NCBI RefSeq assembly: GCF_001640805.2
Contig: NC_066838.1
Span: 9,660,066 to 9,724,065, forward strand
Origin: Lates calcarifer
Taxonomy: Eukaryota; Chordata; Actinopteri; Centropomidae
Direction: 5' to 3'
DNA length: 64,000 nucleotides
Shown here: piece after piece, positions 1 to 12,558 of the stretch
Numbering within the stretch: the first letter of the stretch is position 1
How the letters are laid out: each line of letters begins with the position of its first letter
Made by a program: the position numbers and the translations under genes
The notes under the pieces: model-generated
Databases searched by the model: none
What the model was told of the DNA's origin: nothing
What the model saw: only the letters and a program-made list of their open reading frames with translations

Positions 1-2410
1 AAACTGTTGCATGTTGCCATTTTTATTTGGAATGAAACAATTACTTGCCTGCATTTCAAGAAAATGTTTTATGGACACAACCACATAAAATAGCATCATA
101 TAGTATCCAACAGAATTAAACACCATCATACTGCATCATTTCACACTTGAAAATTTTTGCCGTTCCATAGCTACTGTATAATAACCCTTAAATACACCTT
201 CTCACACTTAGTCAAATCTTATAATCAGGCATGCAAGATAAAAAACAAAGCATTACAGTAAACTCCATAAAAGCTATGAGTCTCTCTCTCATTCTAATCC
301 CTCCTGTTTAACTGCAGCAGAGGCATCTGAATAATCACAGGTTTCCTAACAGCCCTTTTTCTGCTGCCTCATCATCTGTATCGCGAGTCGTGTGCCAGTC
401 AAAAACTCTTTTGTTTCTGCTCTCCCACAAAAAACTGCTATGACTTGAACTTCTCAGGCAGGTGAAATCAAAGCTTTCATCTTTGTTGATGAAAATGGGA
501 TAATTTTCAAACTATTATCCTCGCAAAGCAAAGCTGATTGCAAAAGGGTAGATGGGACCTCAGGGTGGTGTAGTGAGTAGAGACACTGAATCAGAAGATC
601 TGTCAACAGATGCTCTTCATTTCAAATTAAGAAGGTATTTGGGGATTATCAGGCTTCTTTGATTTGATTTATTTTCCTAATCAACAGATTAGAACAGTGT
701 AAACTAATGACGTCAGAGAGAGTACAGCAGGTTAATTTGAAGAACAGAGCGGTATGTACCATTAAACATTAAACCAAACAGGTTGAAGTTTTTGTCATGT
801 TTTAGGATTTCATTTCACTAGAGTAACTTCTCAAATAAAACAAACTAATATCTTTTATCCACATTTTTCTTGGTTTCTATGAATGTAGTTCGGCCGTGAG
901 AAAGACCTGAGCCAGAGAATGGACATGAGAGAAAAGAGATGACAGACATATTTTAGGAGAGGACAGGGAAAACATTTAGGCGCCAGAGGTGACAGCCATG
1001 AGTGTGTGCTAAGACCACTAGAAGAAAGAGACAGAGAATAAAAGCAGCAGGTCAAAGACCACCACTCTAATGTCCAAAGGAGGATCTTCTTACATCACTG
1101 AGGGGTGAGTAAAACAGCTCACCACGCATGGTTACTTCCAGCAAACACAGCCACGGAGGAGCCCCCCTCAGTCCATCATGTAGAAACACTCACAGGCCTG
1201 ACCACTCAAAACACACACACACACACACACACAGTGAGTGGAGGAAGTGCAGTTTGTCTCTTGTTTCTCTTGTTTCAGGGAGGTCAACTGTGTGACAGTT
1301 GGAGGTGACACCTTTCCAGCAGGAGACTTCTCACTGGGTCATGACAAATTACACAGCTCCCATTTCACCTGTCTCTCAGCACCATCACATCACAAGGTAG
1401 TTGTGTGTGTTGTTTTCATTAGGTTTGGTGAGGTCTTTCCCTAACTTCATTAGTTCTGGTTTCTCTGAGTTGTATATTTCCACTACTGATGGTATTTTGT
1501 TTACCCATTGTGGTTATCATATTTACATTATATATAAAGTGTATCATATTGTCCCTCTTCAACGTGTGGATAGCATGTAAGCGAGACATGCATCCCAAAA
1601 ATTTCTAAATAAATACCAGTAACTCAGTTAAGTCCTTCTATAAAACAACAGGCAACGCTAACAATGTCATGAATGGATTGAGACCTGCCATATTATAGCC
1701 TCTCTAAATGTTGTAATATTTTAATAATATTACATTATTACGTTATTATTACTGTGTGTTCATACTGCATTGATCTCAATTCCTTGAATTACATTACACT
1801 GATTTTACACAAACCAGGGTAAACCCTAGCAGTATGGGTGATACTGTAAGGAAAAAACATAAAAAACATTATATCATAAAAAACATGATATATATCTATC
1901 ATAATTAACATAATTAACATAATATATATCTATCTATATATATACCATGCATCTCAGTGTGGTCTTGCACTAAGTTTGTACATGTAAAATACTGAATTGA
2001 AGGTAAAATTGTCTCTTAAGATTTTGACTCAAATATTGTTTTCTTTCACTGGACAAATCACACAGGACAGAAGGTGTCTCAGCCGCATGCCAAACTTTCC
2101 CTGTTGGATTCATTGCATTAGATTTGACTACGAGAGGTGAGTAGAGGACAAGATGAATCACTGAATGATGCACTACTTTCTCTTGCACGCGACACGCCTG
2201 CACATGTGCTGGCTTGAGTGACTGTGTGTACGTGTGCATGTGAAGGAGTGTCTTTGTGTGCACATTTATGTGTGTGCAATACAGTCACTCAGTAAGACAG
2301 TGAACCAGAACGCAAAAAGAGAATGGCAAGAGAAATACACTAGCACACACATACATACACACACACACACACACACTGCACACCGGCGCCAAGAAAGTGT
2401 GTGTACTCAC
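1..2410 (-). other. tp73 intron (downstream of the 2411-2659 exon)
   Basis: No coding exon was recognised on either strand. It contains a CA repeat (about 1210-1233), AT-rich sequence around 1850-1950 and a CA run at about 2356-2376 just inside the donor. The short ORFs have no codon structure and span dinucleotide repeats. Confidence 0.7.
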
Positions 2411-5400
2411 GGTCCATGTGGCAGACTTGGCGGTGCTGGACTGCTGGAAGGACACCTGGAAGGTGTGCGGTCCGGGGTAGTCGGTGTTGGAGGGGATGGC
2501 TGGGGCAGGCGACAGGCCCTCGAAGGTGGAGTTGGGCTGGGAGTAGGGAGAGGGGGTGGGCACGGCCGATGAAGAGGCGTTCTCGGAGCTGTAGGGGCTG
2601 GCGGACGTCGCACGGCTCCCCAGGCTCTCCATGCTGCTGCTCAGCAAGTTGTACTGGGACTGGGGAGAAAAGAAGAGGGAAGAGAATGAGGGAGGCGAAG
2701 GAGGGTGGAGAGAGACGGAGGGAGGACACAGGTAGAGGTGCCGAAGAGACAGAGGCTTGGAAGTGTGAGGGGAGGTCGGATTACACTGAGAGGGAAGAGT
2801 TGTGGGTAGTGTGTGGTTGTGTTTGTGTGTGTGTGTGTGTGTGTGTGATGCTGTGTGTGTGGGGGTACATGTGTTAACTGTCTATGTAAGTGTCAGTGAT
2901 CATTGTGCGATATGTGATTTTTACATGAACTATGTTTGAGACAGGTGGCAAAATCATCTCAAGCTCAGGACAGCAAGCTTGAATGTTTGTGTGTACGAGG
3001 TGTGTGTGAATGTTTGAGTGTGTGGCAGTTGCAGAGAGGTCCTCACAGTAGCCTCCTTGGGGCTATGTGAGACGAGTTGTAAAACACAGGCGTAATCTGT
3101 GCTCTGCCTAATTGCCTGCCATTCCACTCTTGTCCTCTGTGCTGTGTTTGAGAAGAGAGGGAAGATTTGTTGCACTGAAGCATGTGCAGTGACACTCTTG
3201 TTACTGCACTCTTAGGCCCATATATACAGTAGATAAGCTTCTGTACTATAGAGGGAAAACTGCTTTGTGGCCCCTGTATTTTTTTTAAATCATCCATATT
3301 CATTTGCTCATTTCTTGTCACACTACTTGAGCATTTAAACATAAAAAAACACAAACAGACAACTACAGTAAGTCCACCTGTCCACCCTCTGCTTTCTTTG
3401 AATAACACTGAGTGAATAACAAATATTTAATATTTGAGTTCAACCAATTTGACACCAGCTCTGATTCAACAAAAGAAACCACCTGACAAGTGATATGATA
3501 TGAAAACAAAACATGTAGATTATTAAAGATGCCAGATTTATCCTTACTACCTGTATTATGTATATGTATCAAATAGCTGACAGTGATTTTAGTTCACACT
3601 GGAGTAGCCACAGCATTACACACATATACACACACAGTTACCCTATGCTCAGAAAAATGCAAAATTTTTACCTTCTTTTTCACGTAGTACATCCTCTAGT
3701 GCTTTGGTCTCATTTGTCAACTCTTCAGTCAGAAACGTCCAAACACAGTAAAGCAAAGAGAGTGCAGGACCATAGCCTAACCACAGAGTTCAAGCGATGT
3801 GTGCATCAGTGGGCGCACAGCACACTCTCACACACACACAATCACTCACTCACACACAGACACATGGACAGCCAAGGACAGGGAGAAAGGTGAGGACTGG
3901 CGTGGAGAGAGAGAAACGATAGACTGAGACAAGGGGAGAGAAGGAGAGAGGGAAAGAAGGATGGGAACCCAAAAAATGGTACGACGTTCTAATTATGGCA
4001 TGCCCGGACATAGACGGCAATGCCGGGGAGCATGTACACACACGCTCCAAAACACCTTGTGAAGGCCTGCACTAAGTAAACACTGTCTGGTCTGACAGAG
4101 AGGGAGAGAGAGAGAGATAGAGAGAGAGAGGCAAGAAAGAAAACACATGAAAGAACAAGAGTTCAAGGGTCAGACCTCTGCATCCAGTATTTTATATCAA
4201 TACAGTATAAATCAGCAGTTTGGCTGGACATTTTACAAAGCAGCTCTTCAACTCTACCGGACACACTGAAATAAATCATTGATACAGGATGGGGATGATC
4301 TGGATCTGGAACTGTTTTTTAGTTTTTTTGTCTTCAAAATTCTCTTCAGAATCAAAATGTAAAATCTACCCGAGCACATACCATAATTACAGTCATTTCA
4401 CAAATTAACTAAGTAATTTTGGGTGGAGTTCAATATTAATTTGTTAGCAGAAAATGCCAATACTAACTAAAATCAAATGTACCTGAAGCAGTACATATCC
4501 TCATTCCACCTTTAGATCTTACCCCTTGACATCAGACACTGACAACTAAAGCAGAAAGAAAAACTGAGACACAGTTACACAAGGATATGTAAAGTTCATG
4601 TGTCTCCATACCATGGTTCATCTGATGACAGCAAAGGGAAAGTTCAATGTCCTAGACTCTGTGCAAACTGTGTAGGTTAAATGAAGATGTACACATGCAT
4701 AGGTACATGCAGCACAGGAGACAGCTGAGTCCAAAACAACTAATGAAAATACTATAATACTATATTTACTTACTGTAGATGTGCAGCCTCAAGTAAGTGG
4801 CAACAATTGCCCACTAGATTACACATATCAGGTGTTGAAGTGAAACGATTTGTCAGAACTGAATAGTTAATCAACTGAAAATTGGTTGGAAATTATTTAA
4901 ATAATCCATCATAATTTCTGTCATTTTTAAAGCAAAAATATCTCACTTTCACTGGTTTAAAAATGTGAGACTATTGCTTTTCTTTGCAATATATGATAGG
5001 TAACTGAACATTTTTGGGTTTTGGAGTGTTAGTCGGATTAAAAAATGAATCTTAAGGTCTATCTATCATATTTTGATGACAAAATTGTCAATGGATTAAG
5101 TGAGAAAATAATTGGCAGATTAATTGGAAAAAAATGTTTGAGGCAGCCTTAATCGAGTACCTTAAATGTCTCATGTCTAGCAGTGAAAAGTAGGATAGCT
5201 GTAGCATTTGCTTAAATTCAAATGTGTTCACCCTCATGAAAAATATGAAAATCAGTATCTAGGCTGATGTTCTCTGATGTTCTTTCCCTCACGATCAGCA
5301 CATAAAAGACTCATTCTGTCCTCCCACCAATATCTGTTTGCTACCTTTGAAATCTCCCTCGAACAGGTATTGTCAAAGGGGCTTTACGGGCACAAGGTAA

Positions 5401-5561
5401 GCCCAGGTGTTTGTGTCAACAACAGAAAACACTTGACACACACGAGCACGCACACTGTCACATAGATACATGCACTCACAGGTGTGCTTGGTCTTAATAC
5501 CTAAACTCAATCTGCAACAAGTTGAAACAGAGCTAAAACCTCCACTGCCACTGTGTGAGAA

Positions 5562-5600
<39 letters not shown>

Positions 5601-7299
5601 GTGTGTATAAGCTTCCCATCTCAACAGAATCTGATGTCCCCTATGGGCAGCTATCCTGCTGCCACTCAAAGCTGAGCTTTAAAGGCTCAGAACATTTAGA
5701 AACGTAGATAAGGCAGCCACAACAACCCTCACTTGTCAAGATGAGTGAAACAGGATAATAGGCTGAGGATAAAGAGAGTATCACCATGCTAATGGCCTCT
5801 GTTTACTGCCACTTATTAAACGGAACCCTACAGTTTTATTAGACAGCACAGAAACTTTTAGCAGCACAGACTTATGTGTTGGCCCTGTTGATATAAAGAA
5901 ATAACTTGACCAATGAAAAGTTAGGCTACATAAATGAATGACATGGCTTCATGTGAAAACTGGTGCAAGTCTAAACGACGCCAGCTATGTAATGTAGAGC
6001 TGAGGATGAGAGGAGGTAAAATGTGGAGAGCTGTGTAAGAAGGTTGCCCCCTGTTGGGAATATTTGGAAAAGAGCAGGATATACCATTCATTCGCAAGAG
6101 GTCCACATTCATGCCAACGTGTAGAATATATATATTTTTAATAAAGTTCAAGTGAATTGTGATAGATTATAATAACATCTTCAAAGTTAATTCCTAAATA
6201 TTTTATAATTAATGTCAGAGGATAATGAAGGAAAGTTGACTCACAATCACACAAGTTCTAATTCAAGTTGCCATAGCCACTTATGCAGGCATAAAGAACA
6301 CAGGCTTGATTTTCAAATATCACATAAGTCTCAAGCATATTAACTTTTTCATCTGTTCCATTTCCACTGATCAAAGGCAGTGATCCTGAGCCAAAGCCAT
6401 GTTCATCAACGGTATAATCGAGTAATATTAGAACTTATACACTCAATTACATAAACCATCTTCACACGGACCAGCAAGACAACATTTTCAAACAAAAGTC
6501 CACAATACGCCAGAGCACAAAACAATTTACTCTTGTCCACTTACCACACCATAAAGCATCTTAAGGCTCCTGAAAGATAATATGGGGTGTTTCTAAGATG
6601 TCTCTGTGACCCGGCTCTCATAGGATTTACACTCCTGCTGTGGTCAAATGTGACTGTAAGAGTCAAGCTCTCCACAAGCTCTATCTGTGGAACAGGACAT
6701 GATGGGGGATACAGGAGACGTCCTGCTTCTTCTCCACTTGTTTCCCTTGCCTGACTGGGCCTTCTAAACTTGCCTTGCATCTAACAACAAATCCTCGCTC
6801 CACCCCCCTCCTTTTTTTTTTTCCTGTCATGACTATTCATTAACCAGCCAGGCAGGCCCAGGCTTGCCCACTTTAAGATTAGATCCTACCAATATTTCAG
6901 ATCAGAAAGAGAAGGAAACATTAGGTGTTTGGGAGTGACTTCTGATTTCATAGTAGGAATACAGACGTGAATAGAGTGAACAAGTGTCCAGGATCCACTG
7001 TGCATCTCAGTGTGGTCCTGCACTAAGTTTGTATCTGACCTTCAGTGGAAGAATTACATTCTCCTGTATCCATTTAGAATTTTTTTTTTTTGCAGAGGTC
7101 AAGCTAAAAACTGAGTTATTATAAAGTTCTTCCTGTGGATATGAATTTTCTGTCCAGCAACAAAAGTGAGCAGGTGCATACACCTGTAAACATACTGCAA
7201 GTGCATCTTTGTTAATGCACACACATGCACACAGCCTACAGATGGCTCTACAGCGGAGCAGCATGTAGTCCTGGCTGGAGGTTTAATTAGCCCTCCCCC

Positions 7300-7335
<36 letters not shown>

Positions 7336-8668
7336 CTCTTAGTCCCTACAGGCCACTCAGCAGGGAGCTAGAGAGAGGGAAAAGGCTGCAGAGGAGAGGG
7401 AATCTACATGGGAGGGAATCTCCTCGACACTGGAGGGAAAAAGTGAAAGGATGCAAAAAACAAAATGGGAGAGATCCTTGGATGTGTGTGTGCTCACAGA
7501 CAATCAAACAGCCATCAGATCTGACACTGATGAGGAAAATGCCCATTGCAACAGAATTAAGTTGCGGCTTCTTAAAAAGAAAAAAAAAGATTGACTACAC
7601 ATATGCAAACATTCCTACCATCACATTATCATTCATGTCCCTCATGTGGTAGACATCCATGGACACTTCTGCAGCGCTGCGATGGCTCCCTGGGGTGCTG
7701 GTAGAAGGCACCGGTTGCTCACCTGGCTGGCTGCCTGGGGGGAGCTCAAAGTAGGTGCTGTCTGGCTCCCTTTAAATACACAAACACAGTGGATATTAAG
7801 CTGATCAAAGAGGGATATGTTTTCAAAAAATTATAATGGCAGAGATGGGTCTTATTGTCACATAAAGTGCCTGATATGCAAAAAGAAGGGTAACCAATGT
7901 ATAAAGTTAGCTAAGGGAAATCCTTGATCATTTATCATTTATCACCTTTGCAAATTTTTAAAGAATATTTTGTGACAGTTTTTTTTTTTTTTTTTTACAA
8001 AGAAGCAAACCATTTCTCATGTATACTTAAAAAGGGAAAATCAAAGTATATACCACAATAATTTTTACATGACATTAGATATCCTATACTGAACGTCCCA
8101 AAATCCTGTATAAGATCACTGGATCAAAAATGTCCTCTTTGTCAAATGCAGTGAGAAAACATGACTCTCAAAAGGTTCAGAGACTGGCAACCTTAACAAA
8201 CAACTGGAAGCACCTAATTTGAAGAAAATGAAAATATTTACTGTGTTTTCTGCGTTGCAGAAATCATCAGATACACACTCAAGAGATGAATGTAAGTGGC
8301 TGAAAAAGCAAATATTTGTTTGCATGTGATTGTTTCTAATTATGTCTGCACCACAGAAGCTCCACTAAATAACACAAATTCAATAAATAATAAATGAATA
8401 AACTAATCTTTAAAAAATGATGTCCATCATATAGAAAACACTGGCAAAAAAAACACAATATTAAAATTAAGTAAATAAATACTCTACATTAGATGCTGAA
8501 TTAGGAATAAATCTATCATAATTTGCTCATAAAATAATTACGTTATTTGGAAAACACGTTTATCACACGGAAAGTAAAACAGTCATCAGCAGATGTTGTT
8601 GACACTCACAGGGAGCTCCACAGGTGCTCGAAGGTGCCTCCTTCTTCAGTAACAGTGGACTGGGACAT
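2411..8668 (-). CDS. tp73: tumor protein p73, N-terminal exons (partial; continues off the left edge)
   Basis: p53-family transcription factor acting in the nucleus. Three coding exons are visible, 5' to 3' on the minus strand: 8668-8610 (ATG start, 59 nt), 7769-7619 (151 nt) and 2659-2411 (249 nt). They have GT donors and AG acceptors and compatible phases, giving 153 codons. The first exon encodes [20 protein letters not shown], which holds the transactivation motif F-x-x-L-W (residues 13-17). The second starts [10 protein letters not shown], as in vertebrate p73. The third runs from SQYNLLSSS through SNTDYPGPH and [13 protein letters not shown], the linker and the entry into the DNA-binding domain. 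The SQYNLLSS and EPDSTYF wording fits p73 better than p63. Introns are about 840 bp and 4.96 kb. The DNA-binding core, tetramerisation and SAM regions must lie left of base 1. The non-coding first exon was not located with certainty. The head-to-head neighbour wrap73 supports the identification. Confidence 0.93.
6545..6559 (-). CDS. tp73: alternative delta-N start exon of tp73 (coding part)
   Basis: On the minus strand an ATG is followed by four codons and a consensus donor: M-L-Y-G-V then gtaag at 6544-6540. The exon ends in phase 0 and the tp73 exon at 2659 begins in phase 0, so splicing gives [14 protein letters not shown]. Mammalian delta-N p73 also starts with M-L-Y from an exon between TA exon 3 and exon 4, which is where this lies. 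The product would lack the F-x-x-L-W transactivation motif and act as a dominant inhibitor of p53-family factors. The 5' untranslated part and start site were not resolved. A 79-codon ORF overlapping it in another frame is ignored. Transcript evidence would settle the call. Confidence 0.68.
6850..6869 (-). promoter_or_regulatory. p53/p73-type response element of the internal (P2) promoter
   Basis: Two abutting decamers with no spacer. Read on the plus strand they are AGGCAGGCCC and AGGCTTGCCC. The second fits RRRCWWGYYY perfectly and the first has one mismatch in the WW core. It lies about 290 bp upstream of the delta-N ATG. The human TP73 P2 promoter is known to carry a p53/p73 element that gives negative feedback. 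Conservation of position is seen; function is inferred. Confidence 0.6.
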
Positions 8669-10024
8669 CTTAGAGGACGGGTAGTCTGGTGAGGGACAGA
8701 TCACTCTGCAGAGCATGCGCACGCACACGCACACACACACACACGACGAAAATCATTTAGAATACGCATGGTTACGTGAGACAAGAATTCAAATAATTAT
8801 CATAACAGAATTTTAACATGTTAGAGAGCTACAAGTAGACCTGTTTTGTACATGTTCTTTTTGTCAGCGTTCGTTCAAAAAGAGGAAGAAGAGGCTCAAA
8901 ATACACACACACACACACACACACACACAGAGGCATCCAGGTGTGATAACACCAATGTAGTCCCAATGAGTTGGCGTAGGGTGCCAGGGGGCCTGGGCGT
9001 GCCCAGACCTGCCTTCCTCATCACCGTCTCACTCCGACGGGAAGCTTCCTTCCCCTCTGCAAAGTCTGAGCATCACCTCCTACGCTTCTGTCTTAAAATA
9101 ACACACTGCGATCCTAAAATGTGCTCAGACATTACGGAGTTGCCAAAGCAAATAGCAAGTGTAGCTACTGCGGATAGCGTTGAGTAGAGGTGGATTATTC
9201 AACCTCTGATCGTATAAACCACGAGGTCTCCGCACTTTGCAGATTTATCGCATCCAAGGTTCTTTTATTTCGACAGAGCTGATGAAGATGAAATGATCGT
9301 TAAAGTTTTGAAATATGTCTGCAAGGGGCACATCCGGGCCTCTTGATGGGCGTTCGAGTCCAAACACTTTGAGCTGTCAAATAAATCCGTGTTTGTCATA
9401 ACAGTAAATGGCAAAGTGGACCGCAGGCCTACCGCGTGAAGCTGATAAAACGATGCCTCTGGATTCCATCTGGTCTCCAGTTTGATGTGCTGATTATTGC
9501 ACGCAAAAACAAAATCCTGTCGGGTTTTCGGGCTCACCAAAGTTTACTATATTCACAGTTGCGCACCACAGCAGCGTCATATCTCCCTAGTAACCCCTCA
9601 GAAGGACTGCACAAGAAAAACTGTGGCAAAGGTGCACAGCTTTAAAGATGCAACAAATCATCCCAAATTCAAACCCTTACTCTGGAATTCATTTGGTCGC
9701 AGGTAGGATATCGGTTTTTTCCGCCTTTGAATGGATTCTTACTAAAAGTGATCCTGCGGGTTTGAATTTTTCCATTTGAACTGTAACCTTATCTGTGCAT
9801 AAGCCACATGTAAGAGGTCTTTTCACTTTGGTCTGTACTGGATCGATTGAAGATATGAAACTCTGTAAACACCTAAAGTGATGTCATGACTGTTGAACAA
9901 ACTGTGTTCCCTCTTCTTTAAACTGATCCTGTGGCTAGAACCACACATTTAGACTCGTGTAATTAAGTTTTGATTCACGCCACATGATCCAACTGGACGT
10001 GACATTAGAAAACAATGCAACATA

Positions 10025-10380
10025 CGCGTTAAAGAGGCCTGCAACACGCACGTGCACGCAGACGCGCATATAATTTGGGATTGCGGAGCTCCGCAGCAGC
10101 AGCAGCAGCAGCTGGCTGCCGGTTCCCGCTGCTCCCCTGTTGGCTGCCGCCGCGGAAACCAGCTCCCGTCCCCAGCCCGTCCTTTAGTGCCGCCTCGTCA
10201 GGTCCCAGAGCGGCTCACGTGTGCGCGCAGGGGATCTGACAAAGCGTCACTGCAGGACCAGCAGCAGAAAAGACAACGTTGGCCTCCGAAGCTTAATTTA
10301 GATTCCGCTTGGACACGGACGACTTTTTCATTTTCACCACAGGGGGAGGAACGTCTACTTGTCTTGCCCTAACCAGAGAT
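10025..10380. promoter_or_regulatory. GC/CpG-rich block, candidate tp73 exon 1 or promoter
   Basis: This block stands out from AT-rich surroundings by many CpG dinucleotides, a CAG run near 10095 and a CACGTG E-box near 10217. It carries a 106-codon ORF on the plus strand that looks like chance in GC-rich DNA. Position upstream of the tp73 start codon makes it a candidate for the untranslated first exon. No TATA box or defined start is visible. Confidence 0.3.
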
Positions 10381-10566
10381 AACCACAGCTACAGGGCTTA
10401 TGATTAATCACTCACGGTCTAAATTAAAGGCGATACATGCACACGTCTTTCAGACACTTTTGGCCAAATTTTTCTTAATGAAAATGGAAAACCTCGCACA
10501 CATTGAGCCACTGAGGAAAATGTAGCCTTATAGGCCTTACGAGATCTGTGCAGTGCAGAAAAATGG

Positions 10567-10568
10567 AC

Positions 10569-10611
<43 letters not shown>
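10567..10611. repeat. (GATA)n microsatellite
   Basis: About 11 uninterrupted tetramers of GATA. On the minus strand they read as a repetitive L-S-I-Y track that is not a gene. Confidence 0.95.
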
Positions 10612-12090
10612 ATAGTCGTGATTGAGTAAAATACAATTTCAATATGAACCAAAAACAGCGTGGAACAATTAGTGATAAGCCCCTGAGTAACATGTTGAAT
10701 CACTATAATTTAAACACAATGAATTCAAATTAAGTATAATTTATTTAAATATTAATTATTATCCCTTATTAACTCATTCTCCTTCACTGTACACACAGAG
10801 GCCTATACACGCCTGCGTTATTTCTGTAAAGCACGGCCTCTGCTGGATCTTTCCCTAAATGCCACACCTTCAAGTTTGACATTGTGCTTCTCTGATGTTC
10901 ACCTGTCTCTACTTTGCGTCTCCACTCCTCGGTTACGGCACCCATGACAACTCACACACACACCACACGCACGCACGCACGCACGCACACACACATAGGC
11001 TACATACACCGCCTCCCCAGGGGCCAAGAAAATACACAGTCCCAACTGAGTAGAAATTAATTTAAAAATTGTTTTAAATTCGATCCTCCTCAGCCCCAAG
11101 TGCAATATTCATACGAGGATTCAGAGGACGAGGTTTGCAGTTGTTAATGTATCATTGGGTGTCGCTCCTTATCTCTATAGGCTATTGAAGATATTCGCAG
11201 TTATTGAATAAGATCAACACTAAAGAATAAAGCAATGTAAATAACTATAATATCAACTTCTCAGCTTTTTGTGAATCTTACTGAATGGCAGCAAGCTACG
11301 CATTAGAAAACAATTAACAGCCATCCAAAAAATTTTGTTTTTTTTTTTTAATCGAAAGAGAAATAGAAATACAATTGTGTATATGTCTGCGACAGGGATC
11401 GCCTCTAAGGCCTATGGTTTTTTTTAGACGATAGATTATTTTTTTTTATTATCAGGGATATGTTTATACTGTTTTTATATTGTTAAGATTAAATAAAGAA
11501 GACCTCTAACAAACCATTAACCAAACCAGACCAAACCACGATCTGCTGCAAATCAAATAAATAAAATGTGTTAGAACGTTGTAAATAGCCCATTTGCAGT
11601 CTCATGCTGCCTCAGCCAGTTCTCAAGACACGGGCTTTCTTGTCAATGAGCTCGTTTAAGAGAGTAGTTTTGATAATCTATTATGAAAAATAAATGCTGA
11701 CATATTGTTATAGGCCTGTTGATGATAGAAAAAACATAAGTTATCACATCAGATAAATGTCTAGATCACTATTCCTTCTATAGTTAATTAAAAATAAATC
11801 AACGTACCTGAAGGTTATTATTATCCCAATCCAAATACCCAGGAATTATGTTGCGCCGAGCACCTGCCTGTTTATTATCGAACATGCCAAGAGAGTGACC
11901 CTCCATAAAAAAACAGCAACAAAAAACTAAAAAATCGACCGAATTCAGGGTATGATAACAGTGGCTGGAGATGATTGACTTTTCTGAGAAGCAAAATTAA
12001 CTGCGAGGAAACCGGAGGAAAACTGATTTGCATGCTGTTCAGGGAAGTTGTGAGCTTTGCTGAGGGAGACCGAGGAGGAGGTGAAGCGTT

Positions 12091-12149
12091 TTTTGCGCTG
12101 GAAGGAGCAAGGAGGCGGTAGCGCGGTTTGGGCGCACATAAGCGGGAAA
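12091..12149. promoter_or_regulatory. cluster of E2F-like sites, candidate tp73 P1 promoter
   Basis: GCGGGAAA at 12142-12149 is a perfect inverted TTTSSCGC site. TTTTGCGC (12091-12098) and TTTGGGCGC (12127-12135) are near matches. Human TA-p73 transcription from P1 is known to be E2F1-responsive. The cluster lies on the tp73 side of the head-to-head gap. Function is inferred. Confidence 0.35.
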
Positions 12150-12417
12150 CCTTTTTCAGTTCGGCAGAGGGATAATGGTGGGGGATCGAAACTGAAGCCT
12201 ACATAGACATCAAGACCGGTTTGTGTGAATAAAACACAACCCACTTACTACCAGACGATTGTGGATGAAAGAATAATAAATTGGGAATAAAGTTTAGGCT
12301 GTGAAAAATTAGAGACATATCCCAAATGTTGGCTTTAACACACCGCAAAACCCCAAGCCTATTAACCTCAATTAGAAAAAAATATTGTTGTTTATGGGTC
12401 TGTACTAGTAATTTGGT

Positions 12418-12419
12418 GT

Positions 12420-12453
<34 letters not shown>
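12418..12453. repeat. (CA)n microsatellite
   Basis: Pure CA dinucleotide run about 60 bp before the ZNF143-type site of the wrap73 promoter. Confidence 0.95.
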
Positions 12454-12457
<4 letters not shown>

Positions 12458-12512
12458 ACATAGACATGCTCACGTTCATACACACGCAGAAAAAGAGAGA
12501 AAACAATATTGA

Positions 12513-12558
12513 ACTACATTTCCCAGAAGGCAAAGCGCTGCAGACAGATGCTGATTGG
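12513..12558 (+). promoter_or_regulatory. wrap73 core promoter: ZNF143-type site and inverted CCAAT box
   Basis: ACTACATTTCCCAGAAGGC at 12513-12531 matches the extended ZNF143/Staf consensus (ACTACAnnTCCCAGnnnGC). GATTGG at 12553-12558 is an inverted CCAAT (NF-Y) box. Both are typical of TATA-less housekeeping and bidirectional promoters. They sit about 200 bp before the donor that ends the first exon (cg|gtaagt, exon end 12729) and 770 bp before the start codon. Confidence 0.65.

Larger units (their letters stand above)
2660..7618 (-). other. tp73 intron holding the internal promoter
   Basis: About 5 kb between TA exon 3 and exon 4. Apart from the delta-N exon and the p53-type element it shows only simple repeats: GT at about 2817-2846, GA at about 4089-4132, GT at about 5567-5596 and CA at about 7300-7332. 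No other exon was seen. Confidence 0.6.
8669..12500 (-). other. tp73 5' region (untranslated exon(s), intron 1 and P1 promoter expected here)
   Basis: Between the tp73 start codon and the wrap73 promoter. Human TP73 starts transcription from a non-coding exon 1 far upstream of its ATG, so exon 1 should lie here, but no unambiguous donor could be assigned. Simple repeats seen: CA at about 8712-8742 and 8901-8928, GATA at 10567-10611, CGCA at about 10965-10985. A GC-rich block (10025-10380) and E2F-like motifs (12091-12149) are listed separately. Confidence 0.5.

Noticed and set aside
6541..6780. 79-codon minus-strand ORF over the delta-N exon
   Set aside because: Different frame from M-L-Y-G-V and not joined to tp73 in phase.
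10052..10372. 106-codon plus-strand ORF in GC-rich DNA
   Set aside because: Chance ORF in a CpG-rich block. No recognisable domain or splice context.
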